Shown here in pieces: positions 8,937-17,896 of a stretch of DNA of 64,000 bases. The position numbers were made by a program, and so were the translations under genes. Position 1 is the first letter of the stretch. The number at the start of each line of letters is the position of its first letter. The DNA comes from Halorussus halobius (GTDB lineage Archaea; Halobacteriota; Halobacteria; Halobacteriales; Haladaptataceae), in contig NZ_SBIU01000003.1 of NCBI RefSeq assembly GCF_004765805.1, positions 558,001-622,000 on the forward strand, in the 5' to 3' direction. The notes beneath the pieces are model-generated. The model was not told the origin of the DNA, did not search any database, and was given only the letters and a program-made list of their open reading frames with translations.

Positions 8937-9365
8937 ATGGTAGGAGACTACGGCATGAATCCATGGATAGCGATTGGCGCGCTGGCGCTGATGGGGCTGT
9001 TGATACCGCTCGGGATGATGACGGTATCCAGCCTCATTCGGCCGAGCGTGCCCGAGAAAGGGAAAACCGCCACCTACGAGAGCGGCGAGGTTCCGACCGG
9101 CGGGACCCGCATCCGATTCAACATCCAGTACTACATGGTCGCGCTGCTGTTCGTCGTCTTCGACATCGAGACCGTCCTCATCTTCCCCTGGACGGTCATC
9201 TACCGGGACGCGGTCTCGATGGAGGGCGTCGGGCTGGTCGGCGCACTGTTGCCGATGCTGGTGTTCGTCGCCATCCTCGTCGTCGGTCTCGGCTGGGCGT
9301 GGCGGCAGGGCGCTGTACAGTGGGTCCGTAACACTTCGAGGGCCGAACGGAGCGTGGAAAGATAA
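8937..9365 (+). CDS. nuoA: complex I subunit NuoA
   Basis: NuoA is a three-helix membrane subunit at the junction of the quinone-binding arm and the proton-pumping arm of complex I. The 142-residue protein has helix 1 at the N terminus, the cytoplasmic loop RPSVPEKGKTATYESGEVPTG, then RFNIQYYMVALLFVVFDIETVLIFPW, the family signature with the conserved acidic residues, and a third helix near residues 98-120. It opens an eleven-gene operon whose junctions mostly overlap by one base (TAATG) or four bases. Confidence 0.95.
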   Translation: MVGDYGMNPWIAIGALALMGLLIPLGMMTVSSLIRPSVPEKGKTATYESGEVPTGGTRIRFNIQYYMVALLFVVFDIETVLIFPWTVIYRDAVSMEGVGLVGALLPMLVFVAILVVGLGWAWRQGAVQWVRNTSRAERSVER

Positions 9366-10069
9366 TGAGCAACGAACCACGGGACGCGATTCACGGGAGC
9401 ACAGACCCACAGACCAAGACCCGCGAGGCGCGGATGGGGAGTGGCGTGGACAATCGGTTCAACTCCAAGCTTCGGGAGGCGCTGGGGTCGACGCCGTTCA
9501 TCCTCACGAAGTTCGACAAGTTCCTGAACTGGGCGCGCGGGTCGTCGATGTTCATGCTGCAGTTCGGTATCGCCTGCTGCAGCATCGAGATGATGCACAC
9601 CTACGCGGTCAAGCACGACCTCGACCGATTCGGGTCGGGCGTCCCCCGCGCCTCGCCCCGGCAGGCCGACGTGATGATCGTGCCGGGCACCATCGTCTCG
9701 AAGTTCGCGCCCCGGATGAAGCGCGTGTACGACCAGATGCCCGAGCCGAAGTTCGTCGTGGGGATGGGCTCGTGTACCATCTCGGGCGGGCCGTTCCAGG
9801 AGGGGTACAACGTCATCAAGGGAGCCGAGGAGGTCATCCCGGTCGACATCCACGTCCCCGGCTGTCCGCCCCGCCCCGAGGCGCTGGTGTACGGCGTCGT
9901 CAAGCTCCAGGAGCGGGTCTCGAACGGCGAGACCTCCCCGGTGACTGTCAAGCCGTACGAACTCGAACAGTTCGGCGACCTCGACCGCGACGAGTTGGTG
10001 CAGAAGCTCGCGGACGAAATCGACGAGGACGACCTCGTCATGCGATACAACTGGGCTGATTCGCCATGA
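9365..10069 (+). CDS. nuoB: complex I subunit NuoB
   Basis: NuoB carries the last iron-sulfur cluster (N2), which hands electrons to the quinone. The 234-residue protein shows the four cluster cysteines: the adjacent pair in FGIACCSIEMM, one in VGMGSCTISGGPF and one in DIHVPGCPPRPEA. An N-terminal stretch of about 35 charged residues precedes the conserved domain. The start overlaps the nuoA stop in TAATG. Confidence 0.97.
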   Translation: MSNEPRDAIHGSTDPQTKTREARMGSGVDNRFNSKLREALGSTPFILTKFDKFLNWARGSSMFMLQFGIACCSIEMMHTYAVKHDLDRFGSGVPRASPRQADVMIVPGTIVSKFAPRMKRVYDQMPEPKFVVGMGSCTISGGPFQEGYNVIKGAEEVIPVDIHVPGCPPRPEALVYGVVKLQERVSNGETSPVTVKPYELEQFGDLDRDELVQKLADEIDEDDLVMRYNWADSP

Positions 10070-11733
10070 GTCTGGAAGAACGGACGACCGCCGTCGGGGT
10101 CACCGAGGAAGGCGTCGACTACGACGCCCTCGAGGAACTGCTCGGCGACCGCGTCATCGGGCGGGAGAGCCACCTCAACGCCGAAGGGTTCGTCGTTCGC
10201 CCCGACGAGGTGGCAGGCGCGCTCGAGCTCCTCCGCGAGGAGGCCGGGTTCGACCACCTCTCGCTGGTAACCGCACAGGACTACGCGGACCGCTACGAGA
10301 GCATCTACCACCTGACCAAGTACGACGACCGGACCCAGGAGGTCAGCGTGGTCGTCCCGACCGACGTCGAGAACCCGACCAGCGAGTCGGCCGCGTCGGT
10401 GTACAAGACGGCCGAGTGGCACGAGCGCGAGGCCTACGACCTCGTCGGCGTCGACTACGAGACCCATCCGGACCTCCGGCGCATCCTGCTGCCCGAGACG
10501 TGGCAGGGCCACCCGCTGAGTTCGGACTACAACCAGGACAAGCCCCAGATAGTCACGCTGAAAGAGCACGCCAACCCGCTTCAGGAGGACCACCACGACG
10601 CCGAGTCGGACACGATGTTCCTCAACATCGGGCCCCACCACCCGGCGACCCACGGCGTGCTCCACGTCAAGGCGGTCCTCGACGGCGAGGAGGTGGCCGA
10701 CGTCGAACCCGACATCGGCTACCTCCACCGGTGCGAGGAGCAGATGTGCCAGCAGGGCACGTACCGCCACCAGATAATGCCGTACCCCGACCGGTGGGAC
10801 TACGCGTCCGCCGGGATACTCAACGAGTGGGCGTACGCCCGCGTGGCCGAGGACCTCAACGACATCGAGGTGCCCGAGTACGCCCAGGTCATCCGGACGA
10901 TGAGCGCGGAACTCTGTCGGATCGCCGCGCACATGCTGGCGCTGGGAACGTTCTGTCTGGACATCTACGGCGACTTCACCGCCATCTTCATGTACGCCAT
11001 GCGCGACCGCGAGAAGGTCCAGAACATCCTCGAGGACCTGACGGGCCAGCGCATGATGTTCAACTACTTCCGGCTCGGCGGGGTCGTCTGGGACCTGCCC
11101 GAGCCCCGCGAGGAGTTCTTCGAGCAGATTCGGGACTTCATCGACGACCTGCCCGAGACGCTCGAGGAGTACCACGACCTCATCACGGGCAACGAGATAT
11201 TCCAGACCCGCACCATCGACACCGGCGTCATCGATCCCGAGACGGCCAAGCAGTACGGCTGTACCGGCCCGGTCGCCCGCGCGTCGGGCGTCGACTACGA
11301 CCTCCGGCGCGACGACCCGTACGGCTACTACGACGAGCTCGACTGGGACGTCGTCACCGAGGACGGGTGCGACAACTACGCGCGGCTGCTCGTCCGGATG
11401 CAGGAGGTCGAGGAGTCGGCGAAGATAATCGAGCAGTGCGTCGACCTGCTCGAGGATTGGCCCGAAGACGAGCGCACCATCCAGAGCAACGTGCCCCGGA
11501 CGCTCAAGCCCGACCCCGACACGGAGGTCTACCGCGCCGTCGAGGGCGCGAAGGGGGAACTCGGCATCTACGTCCGGTCGGACGGGACGGACACGCCGGC
11601 CCGGTTCAAGATACGGAGCCCGTGTTTCAACAATCTCCACTCGCTGGAGGCGATGGCCGAGGGCGAATACGTCCCCGACCTCGTCGCCGCGCTGGGTAGC
11701 CTCGACGTCATCCTCGGGGAGGTGGACCGGTGA
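10066..11733 (+). CDS. nuoCD: complex I fused subunit NuoCD
   Basis: This 555-residue fusion joins the 30-kDa and 49-kDa subunits. The NuoC part (about residues 1-165) contains YDLVGVDYETHPDLRRILLPE and is followed by a short linker. The NuoD part (about 180-555) contains GPHHPATHGVLHVKAVLDGE and DIGYLHRCEEQMC, which line the quinone site, and ends in DVILGEVDR, the family's C-terminal signature. Fusion of C and D is also known in some bacteria. It overlaps nuoB by four bases and nuoH by TGATG. Confidence 0.96.
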   Translation: MSLEERTTAVGVTEEGVDYDALEELLGDRVIGRESHLNAEGFVVRPDEVAGALELLREEAGFDHLSLVTAQDYADRYESIYHLTKYDDRTQEVSVVVPTDVENPTSESAASVYKTAEWHEREAYDLVGVDYETHPDLRRILLPETWQGHPLSSDYNQDKPQIVTLKEHANPLQEDHHDAESDTMFLNIGPHHPATHGVLHVKAVLDGEEVADVEPDIGYLHRCEEQMCQQGTYRHQIMPYPDRWDYASAGILNEWAYARVAEDLNDIEVPEYAQVIRTMSAELCRIAAHMLALGTFCLDIYGDFTAIFMYAMRDREKVQNILEDLTGQRMMFNYFRLGGVVWDLPEPREEFFEQIRDFIDDLPETLEEYHDLITGNEIFQTRTIDTGVIDPETAKQYGCTGPVARASGVDYDLRRDDPYGYYDELDWDVVTEDGCDNYARLLVRMQEVEESAKIIEQCVDLLEDWPEDERTIQSNVPRTLKPDPDTEVYRAVEGAKGELGIYVRSDGTDTPARFKIRSPCFNNLHSLEAMAEGEYVPDLVAALGSLDVILGEVDR

Positions 11734-12815
11734 TGTTCGCGCCGCTACAGGCCGAGCCGACCCTGCTCCCCGAGACCATCGGGCGAGTGCTGTTCGGTTC
11801 CGAGCTGGCGGTCTGGCAGGAGGTCGTGGCGGGGCTCATCGGCGCGTTCGTCGTCGCCAACATCATGCTTGCCAACGCCGGCGTGGCCGGACCGTGGGCC
11901 AAGCGGAAGATAACGGCGGCGTTCACCGACCGCATCGCCATCAACCGTCACGGACCTGCGGGACTGCTCATCATCCCCGCCGCCGCGATTCAGCTGATGG
12001 CGAAAGAGCTCATCATCCCGGACGGTGCCGACCGGCCGGCGTACGACATCGCGCCGATACTGCTCGCGTTCTCGGCGCTTCTGGGCTTTGCCGTCATCCC
12101 GATGGGGTCGATATTCGGCATCAACGTCCAGATGGCCGACCCCGAGACGGGCGTGGCGTTCGTCTTCGCAGCCGCGTCGATCGCCACCCTCGCGCTGACT
12201 ATGGGCGGGTACGCGTCGAACAACAAGTACTCGATGATGGGCGGGCTGCGCGCCATCGCGCAGAACATCGCCTACGAGATTCCGCTCATCGTGACCGGGG
12301 CGTCGGTCGTGCTCTTCACGGGGACGCTCCAGACCAGCGAGGTCGTCGCCCAGCAGGCCGAACCGCTGCTGACGGTCGCGGGCGTGACGATTCCGTCGTG
12401 GTTCGCGTTCGTGAACCCCTTCGCGTTCGTGCTGTTCATGGTCGCGAACCTCGCGGAGGTCGGCCGCAACCCGTTCGACATTCCGGAAGCGCCGACGGAG
12501 ATCGTCGCGGGGTACATGACCGAGTACTCCAGCATCTACTTCGTCCTGTTCTACATGGGCGAGTTCATCCACATCTTCCTCGGCGGGGCCATCGTCACGA
12601 CGCTGTTCCTCGGGGGCCCGGCCGGACCGGTCCTGCCCGGGTTCGTCTGGTTCATCGTCAAGATATGGGCCGTGTTCCTGTTCACCCAGTGGGCCCGGTC
12701 GGCGATTCCCCGCCTTCGCATCGACCAGCTCATCGAGATCGGATGGAAGGGCATGCTCGTCCTTTCGTTCGTCAATCTCGTCCTGACGGCAGTCATCGTC
12801 GGGGTGACGTTCTAA
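11733..12815 (+). CDS. nuoH: complex I subunit NuoH
   Basis: NuoH is the eight-helix membrane subunit that forms the quinone entry channel and couples quinone reduction to proton movement. The 360-residue protein contains the conserved loops GPAGLLIIPAAAIQLMAKE, SMMGGLRAIAQNIAYEIPL and ANLAEVGRNPFDIPEAPTE, with the acidic residues of the E-channel. I place the start at ATG 11733, overlapping the nuoCD stop and preceded by GGAGGTG; the GTG one codon earlier is the alternative. Confidence 0.96.
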   Translation: MFAPLQAEPTLLPETIGRVLFGSELAVWQEVVAGLIGAFVVANIMLANAGVAGPWAKRKITAAFTDRIAINRHGPAGLLIIPAAAIQLMAKELIIPDGADRPAYDIAPILLAFSALLGFAVIPMGSIFGINVQMADPETGVAFVFAAASIATLALTMGGYASNNKYSMMGGLRAIAQNIAYEIPLIVTGASVVLFTGTLQTSEVVAQQAEPLLTVAGVTIPSWFAFVNPFAFVLFMVANLAEVGRNPFDIPEAPTEIVAGYMTEYSSIYFVLFYMGEFIHIFLGGAIVTTLFLGGPAGPVLPGFVWFIVKIWAVFLFTQWARSAIPRLRIDQLIEIGWKGMLVLSFVNLVLTAVIVGVTF

Positions 12816-13276
12816 TGATCGGACTCCTCAAGTCAATGGCGACTACGATGAAACACGCACTGGACGGGTCCACGTTCACGGTTCAGTATCCCGACGTGGC
12901 ACCCGAAGTGAGCCCGCGATTCCGGGGCGTACACAAGTTCAGCCAGGAGCGATGCATCTGGTGTCGCCAGTGCGAGAACGTCTGTCCGAACGACACGATA
13001 CAGATCGTGCAGGACGACCAGCGCAACGGCGAGCAGTACAACCTCCACATCGGCCAGTGCATCTACTGCCGGCTGTGCGAGGAGGTCTGTCCCGTGGACG
13101 CCATCCTGCTGACCGAGAACTTCGAGTTCACGGCCGACACGAAGGACGAATTCGTATTCAACAAGGAACAGCTCAAGAACGTCCCGTGGTACAAGGACAT
13201 GGACCCCCTCGAATCCCGCGAGCCCGACCGGGGCGCGTGGATCGGCGAGGGCGAAGGCGAGGTGGACTACCAGTAA
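12815..13276 (+). CDS. nuoI: complex I subunit NuoI (two 4Fe-4S clusters)
   Basis: NuoI is a small ferredoxin-like subunit that relays electrons through clusters N6a and N6b to NuoB. The 153-residue protein has two CxxCxxCxxxCP motifs, CIWCRQCENVCP and CIYCRLCEEVCP. The C-terminal third (KDEFVFNKEQLKNVPWYKDM) is typical. The ATG at 12815 overlaps the nuoH stop codon; a much longer in-frame upstream extension is only an open shadow of nuoH. Confidence 0.96.
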   Translation: MIGLLKSMATTMKHALDGSTFTVQYPDVAPEVSPRFRGVHKFSQERCIWCRQCENVCPNDTIQIVQDDQRNGEQYNLHIGQCIYCRLCEEVCPVDAILLTENFEFTADTKDEFVFNKEQLKNVPWYKDMDPLESREPDRGAWIGEGEGEVDYQ

Positions 13277-13328
13277 CTCCGTCTCGAAAGGTTGAAAGGA
13301 CGATTACCAGAACTTCAAGGTGACTCAA

Positions 13329-13601
13329 ATGGTGTACGAGATGATCGCGTTCGGGCTGTTCGCCGTCGTCACGATAGCGAGCAGTCTGGGCGTCGTCCTG
13401 GTGCAGGACGTGTGGCACTCCGCGTTGCTGCTGGGTGTCGCGTTGCTCTCCGTCGCGGTCCACTACGTGATGTTACAGGCGGAGTTCCTCGCGGCGATGC
13501 AGATACTCGTCTACGTCGGCGGGGTGCTCGTCCTCATCACGTTCGCCGTGATGCTCACGCGCCAGGCACAGACAGACGAAGAGGAGGTGAGTAGTGCATG
13601 A
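13329..13601 (+). CDS. nuoJ1: complex I subunit NuoJ, N-terminal half
   Basis: In haloarchaea NuoJ is split into two proteins, and this is the N-terminal part, with three transmembrane helices in about 90 residues. It contains LLLGVALLSVAVHYVMLQAEFLAAMQILVYVGGVLVLITFAVML, which includes the pi-bulge helix important for proton coupling. GGTGACTCAAATG suggests a ribosome site just before ATG 13329; the GTG at 13320 is an alternative start giving three more residues. A 43-nt gap before it is the longest inside the operon. Confidence 0.9.
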   Translation: MVYEMIAFGLFAVVTIASSLGVVLVQDVWHSALLLGVALLSVAVHYVMLQAEFLAAMQILVYVGGVLVLITFAVMLTRQAQTDEEEVSSA

Positions 13602-14017
13602 GTGGCGACGAGGAGGAACGGCCTCCGTCGAGTGACGTCGACGCCCGCGCCCGCAAGTGGCCCGGCATCGCAGCCGTCGCGCTGTTCGTCGTGCTCGCAG
13701 CGGTGTTCGTCGGCGCGCCGTTCGGCGACCCCGCACCCGGCTTCGAGGGCGACGCCGGAATCATGGCGAGCATCGGTTACTCGATGTTCAACATCGACGC
13801 GCCCAACGCCGTTCCCAGCGAGGGCTTTCTCGTGACGTTCATCCTCATCGCGGTGGTGCTCGACGCCGCGCTCGACGGCGCGGTGATGCTGGCCAGCCGC
13901 GAAGACGAGGGCGAACTCACGACGGCCCTGCGCTCGGAGGGCGAGCGGGTGCCGGCGACCGACGGCGGCCGGCCCGCGGAACCGACCCCGACTGACGACG
14001 AGGAGGTGGACGACTGA
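13598..14017 (+). CDS. nuoJ2: complex I subunit NuoJ, C-terminal half
   Basis: This 139-residue partner of the preceding gene supplies the remaining two NuoJ helices (about residues 23-41 and 80-98), with SIGYSMFNIDAPNAVPSEGFLVTFILIAVVLDAAL between them. Its N and C termini are acidic soluble tails that bacterial NuoJ lacks. It overlaps nuoJ1 by four bases (ATGA) and nuoK by TGATG, so the split halves are translationally linked. The assignment rests on position and helix pattern more than on sequence identity. Confidence 0.85.
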   Translation: MSGDEEERPPSSDVDARARKWPGIAAVALFVVLAAVFVGAPFGDPAPGFEGDAGIMASIGYSMFNIDAPNAVPSEGFLVTFILIAVVLDAALDGAVMLASREDEGELTTALRSEGERVPATDGGRPAEPTPTDDEEVDD

Positions 14018-14319
14018 TGGTTCCCATCGAGTACTACCTCCTGCTGTCGGCCGCCGTGTTCTGCATCGGCGTGTTCGGCATCCTGACCCGGCGCAACGCG
14101 TTGTTGTTCCTGATGAGCGTGGAACTGCTGTTGAACTCGGCGGCGGTCAATCTCGTCGCGTTCTCGCGGTTCCACGGCAACCTCACCGGGCAGACGTTCA
14201 GCCTGTTCGTGCTGGGGCTGGCGGCGGCCGAGGTCGCCATCGGAATCGGCATCGTGCTGGTGCTGTATCGCAACTTCGCGGACGTGGACGTGACCCGAGC
14301 GACAACGATGAGGTGGTAA
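14017..14319 (+). CDS. nuoK: complex I subunit NuoK
   Basis: NuoK is a 100-residue, three-helix membrane subunit with the two conserved glutamates of the proton path: one in LFLMSVELLLNSAAVNLVAF and one in GLAAAEVAIGIGIVL. Length and motifs are standard. It lies between split nuoJ and the three antiporter-like subunits, as in most nuo operons. Confidence 0.95.
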   Translation: MVPIEYYLLLSAAVFCIGVFGILTRRNALLFLMSVELLLNSAAVNLVAFSRFHGNLTGQTFSLFVLGLAAAEVAIGIGIVLVLYRNFADVDVTRATTMRW

Positions 14320-14323
14320 AACG

Positions 14324-16363
14324 ATGGCAGCACTCCCCTTCGAGTTGGCACCGGTCATCGCGGCCCTGCCGTTCGTATCGTTCCTGATCGCCCTGCTCGT
14401 CGGTGCGTTCGCCCCGCGACTGCTCCCGAAGGGCGGCGCGGTCCCGGGCATCCTCGCCACAGCGGGCTCGCTCGCGCTGTCGGTGTGGGCGTTCGTGGCC
14501 GTCCGCGGGTCGTCCGAGGGCCTCTACCACGACTCGATAACGTGGGTCGCCGGCTACGGCGACGCCGCGTTCGACCTGCACTTCGGCGTCTTGCTCGACC
14601 CGCTGTCGACGATGATGCTCATCATCGTCTCGCTGGTCGCGCTCCTGGTCCACGTGTTCAGCCTCGGCTACATGAACGACGAGGACGAGACCGGCCTGCC
14701 CCGCTACTACGCCGGTCTCGGGCTGTTCACCGCGAGCATGCTGTCGTTCGTCTTCGCGGACAACCTGCTGATGGCGTTCATGTTCTTCGAGCTGGTGGGC
14801 CTGTGTTCGTGGCTGCTCATCGGCTTCTGGTTCCGCGAGGAGGGCCCGCCGAGCGCGGCCAAGAAGGCGTTCCTCGTCACGCGGTTCGGGGACTACTTCT
14901 TCCTCGTCGGCGTGGTCGGCGTGTTCGCCACGTTCGGCACGTCGATGTTCGTCGGCAGCGAGTCGTTCCCCGTCCTGGCCGAGGAAGTGCTCGCGGGCGG
15001 GGCCGGAGCCGAGGTGACGACCTACCTCGGGCTCGACCCGCAGGCGTGGTTCGCGGTGCTCGGCCTGCTGATTCTGGGCGGCGCGGTCGGCAAGTCCGCC
15101 CAGTTCCCCCTGCACACGTGGCTGCCCGACGCCATGGAGGGTCCGACCCCCGTGTCGGCGCTCATCCACGCGGCGACGATGGTCGCGGCGGGCGTCTACC
15201 TCGTCGCGCGCATCTACGGGTTCTACGCCCTGCTGCCCCAGGTGCTGGCGCTCATCGCGTTCATCGGCGGCTTCACCGCGCTGTTTGCCGCCACCATGGG
15301 CGTCGTCAAGAAGGAGATAAAGCAGGTGCTGGCGTACTCGACCATCTCCCAGTACGGGTACATGATGCTCGGGCTGGGCGCTGGCGGCTACGTCGCGGCG
15401 ACCTTCCACCTGATGACCCACGCGTTCTTCAAGGCACTACTCTTCCTCGGTGCCGGGTCGGTCATCATCGCGATGCACCACAACGAGAACATGTGGGACA
15501 TGGGCGGGCTCAAGGACAAGATGCCCGTCACCTACTACGCGTTCCTCTCGGGGTCGCTCGCGCTGGCGGGCATCGTCCCGTTCTCGGGCTTCTGGTCGAA
15601 AGACGAGGTGCTGTACGAGGCGCTCGTCCACGGTCTCAACAGCCCGCTGTTGCTCGGCGCGTACGCGATGGGTCTGCTGGCGGTGTTCTTCACCGGGTTC
15701 TACACCTTCCGGATGGTGCTTCTGACCTTCCACGGCGAGCCCCGGAGCGACACCGCCCGCGACCCCCACGGCGTCAGGTGGAACGTCAAGCTCCCGCTGG
15801 CGGTGCTCGGAATCCTGGCGGCCGTCGCCGGCCTCGTCAACATGGTGCCGGTCCAGGAGCTCACGGGCGTCCACCTGGAGTTCCTCCACGACTGGCTCGA
15901 CGCCGGGCCGGAGGCGCTGAGCGCCCACCACTACGGCGACCTGCTCCACGACTTCGCGGGCTACACCGCCGCCGAACTGAGCTCGCTCGCGGCGGGCGCG
16001 GTGTCGCTGGCGCTGGCGCTCATGGGCTCGGGCGTGGCGTGGATACTGTACACCGACCCCGAGCCCCAGGAGCACACCGACCGGCTCGGTGCGGTCAAGA
16101 CGCTGTGGTTCAACAACTACTACCAGGACGAGTACCAGGTCTGGCTCGCCGAGGGCGTCACCCTGCCGCTGGCGCGGGCTGCCGACAAGTTCGACCAGGG
16201 CGTCATCGACGGGGTCGTTGACGGCGTCTCCAGCGTGAGCCTGTTCGGCGGGAGCCGGCTCAAGCGGATTCAGACGGGCGTGGTGTCGAACTACGCCTTC
16301 CTGCTGACGACCGGGCTGGTCGTGTTGCTCGTCGCGTTCGGCCTCATGGGAGGTTGGTTCTGA
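14324..16363 (+). CDS. nuoL: complex I subunit NuoL (antiporter-like)
   Basis: NuoL is the distal proton-pumping subunit, related to Mrp antiporters. The 679-residue protein has about 15-16 helices; the core contains FMFFELVGLCSWLLIGFW with the key glutamate, GKSAQFPLHTWLPDAMEGPTPVSALIHAATMVAAGVYL with the pumping lysine, and KKEIKQVLAYSTISQYGYM. The C-terminal region after residue 560 supplies the amphipathic lateral helix. The start is 4 bp after nuoK and is preceded by GAGGTGG. Confidence 0.97.
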   Translation: MAALPFELAPVIAALPFVSFLIALLVGAFAPRLLPKGGAVPGILATAGSLALSVWAFVAVRGSSEGLYHDSITWVAGYGDAAFDLHFGVLLDPLSTMMLIIVSLVALLVHVFSLGYMNDEDETGLPRYYAGLGLFTASMLSFVFADNLLMAFMFFELVGLCSWLLIGFWFREEGPPSAAKKAFLVTRFGDYFFLVGVVGVFATFGTSMFVGSESFPVLAEEVLAGGAGAEVTTYLGLDPQAWFAVLGLLILGGAVGKSAQFPLHTWLPDAMEGPTPVSALIHAATMVAAGVYLVARIYGFYALLPQVLALIAFIGGFTALFAATMGVVKKEIKQVLAYSTISQYGYMMLGLGAGGYVAATFHLMTHAFFKALLFLGAGSVIIAMHHNENMWDMGGLKDKMPVTYYAFLSGSLALAGIVPFSGFWSKDEVLYEALVHGLNSPLLLGAYAMGLLAVFFTGFYTFRMVLLTFHGEPRSDTARDPHGVRWNVKLPLAVLGILAAVAGLVNMVPVQELTGVHLEFLHDWLDAGPEALSAHHYGDLLHDFAGYTAAELSSLAAGAVSLALALMGSGVAWILYTDPEPQEHTDRLGAVKTLWFNNYYQDEYQVWLAEGVTLPLARAADKFDQGVIDGVVDGVSSVSLFGGSRLKRIQTGVVSNYAFLLTTGLVVLLVAFGLMGGWF

Positions 16364-17896
16364 ATGCTGATCGAAGCACTCATCGCGGCGACGTTGGTGA
16401 GCGCGTTCGCCGTCTTCCTCGCTCCCGACAAGGTGGCGGGCAAGCTCGCGTTCGCGCTCAGCCTGCTCCCGCTCGGCGGGAGCCTCTGGATGTACAGCAC
16501 GTACGAGGCCAGCGGAAACGCGCTCCTGTCGGGGAGCGAACTGGCCTTCGAGGAGAGCTTCCAGTGGGTCGCGGCCGGCGACTACGCGCTGCAGTGGCAC
16601 GTCGGCCTCGACGGCATCAGCATGCCGCTGGTGGCGCTGACCACGGTGCTCACGTCGCTGGCGCTGCTGGCGTCGTGGACGCCCATCGACGAGCGGGAGA
16701 GCCAGTTCTACGGGCTGATGCTGTTCCTCGAAGCGGGGCTGCTCGGCGTCTTCTCGGCGCTGGACTTCTTCCTGTGGTTCGTGTTCTGGGAGATGGTGCT
16801 CGTCCCGATGTACGTCCTCATCGGCGTCTGGGGCGGACCGCGCCGGAAGTACGCCGCCATCAAGATGTTCGTCTACACCAACGTCGCGAGCCTCGTGATG
16901 TTCCTCGGGTTCGTGGCGCTGGTGTTCGCGCTCGGCGACGTGAACACGTTCGACCTGCCGACGGTCGCCCAGGCGCTCCGGGCGGGCGAACTCGGTTCGC
17001 TCGGCCCGGTCGGCCCCGAATCGGTGAAGGTGGCGGCGTTCGCCGCCATGTTCCTCGGCTTCGCGGTGAAGGTGCCGGTGGTGCCGTTCCACACGTGGCT
17101 GCCCGACGCCCACGTCGAGGCCCCGACGCCGGTGTCGATCATGCTGGCGGGCGTCCTGCTGAAGATGGGGACGTACGCCCTGCTCCGGTTCAACTTCACG
17201 ATGCTGCCGGGCGTCGCGGCCGACTACGCCACGCTCATCGCCGCCTTCGCGGTCGTGAGCGTCATCTACGGCGCGATGCTCGCGCTGGCCCAGTCGGACC
17301 TCAAACGCATCGTGGCGTACTCCTCGGTGTCGTCGATGGGGTACGTCATCCTCGGGCTGGTCGCGTACTCGCTGTACGGCCTCGGCGGCGCGACGTTCCA
17401 GATGGTCGCCCACGGCCTCATCTCGGGGCTGATGTTCATGGCGGTCGGCGTCATCTACAACACGACCCACACCCGGATGGTGTCGGACATGTCCGGGTTG
17501 GCCAGCAGGATGCCGTTCACCGTGACCGTGTTCGTCGCGGGCGCGTTCGGCTACATGGGCCTGCCGCTGATGGCCGGGTTCGCCGCCGAGCTGTTCATCT
17601 TCATCGGCGCGTTCGAGTCGACCGTGCTCGCGAGCGCGCCGCTGTTCACGGCGGCCGCGATGTTCGGCATCGTCATCGTGGCGGGCTACCTGCTGTTTGC
17701 GATGCAGCGCACGCTGTTCGGCCCGTTCGAGGTCGAGACCGACTACGACGTCGGCCCGGCGGCGTTCCACGACGTGGCACCTCTCGTAGTGTTGATACTG
17801 CTCGTGGTGCTGCTCGGCGTCGACCCGAACATCTTCTACGACATGATACAGGACGCAGTCCATCCGCTGGTCGAGTCCGCGGGAGGTGGTGTGTAG
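16364..17896 (+). CDS. nuoM: complex I subunit NuoM (antiporter-like)
   Basis: NuoM is the middle proton-pumping subunit. The 510-residue protein has about 14 helices with FLWFVFWEMVLVPMYVLIG (conserved glutamate), GFAVKVPVVPFHTWLPDAHVEAPTPVSIMLAGVLLKMGTY (pumping lysines) and LKRIVAYSSVSSMGYVILG. It begins on the base after the nuoL stop codon. Length and topology are typical. Confidence 0.97.
   Translation: MLIEALIAATLVSAFAVFLAPDKVAGKLAFALSLLPLGGSLWMYSTYEASGNALLSGSELAFEESFQWVAAGDYALQWHVGLDGISMPLVALTTVLTSLALLASWTPIDERESQFYGLMLFLEAGLLGVFSALDFFLWFVFWEMVLVPMYVLIGVWGGPRRKYAAIKMFVYTNVASLVMFLGFVALVFALGDVNTFDLPTVAQALRAGELGSLGPVGPESVKVAAFAAMFLGFAVKVPVVPFHTWLPDAHVEAPTPVSIMLAGVLLKMGTYALLRFNFTMLPGVAADYATLIAAFAVVSVIYGAMLALAQSDLKRIVAYSSVSSMGYVILGLVAYSLYGLGGATFQMVAHGLISGLMFMAVGVIYNTTHTRMVSDMSGLASRMPFTVTVFVAGAFGYMGLPLMAGFAAELFIFIGAFESTVLASAPLFTAAAMFGIVIVAGYLLFAMQRTLFGPFEVETDYDVGPAAFHDVAPLVVLILLVVLLGVDPNIFYDMIQDAVHPLVESAGGGV

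Noticed and set aside
8463..8964. Overlapping frames on both strands before nuoA
   Set aside because: They overlap each other and the 23-bp repeat and the nuoA promoter; products are low-complexity Thr/Ala/Arg or Val/Ala stretches.
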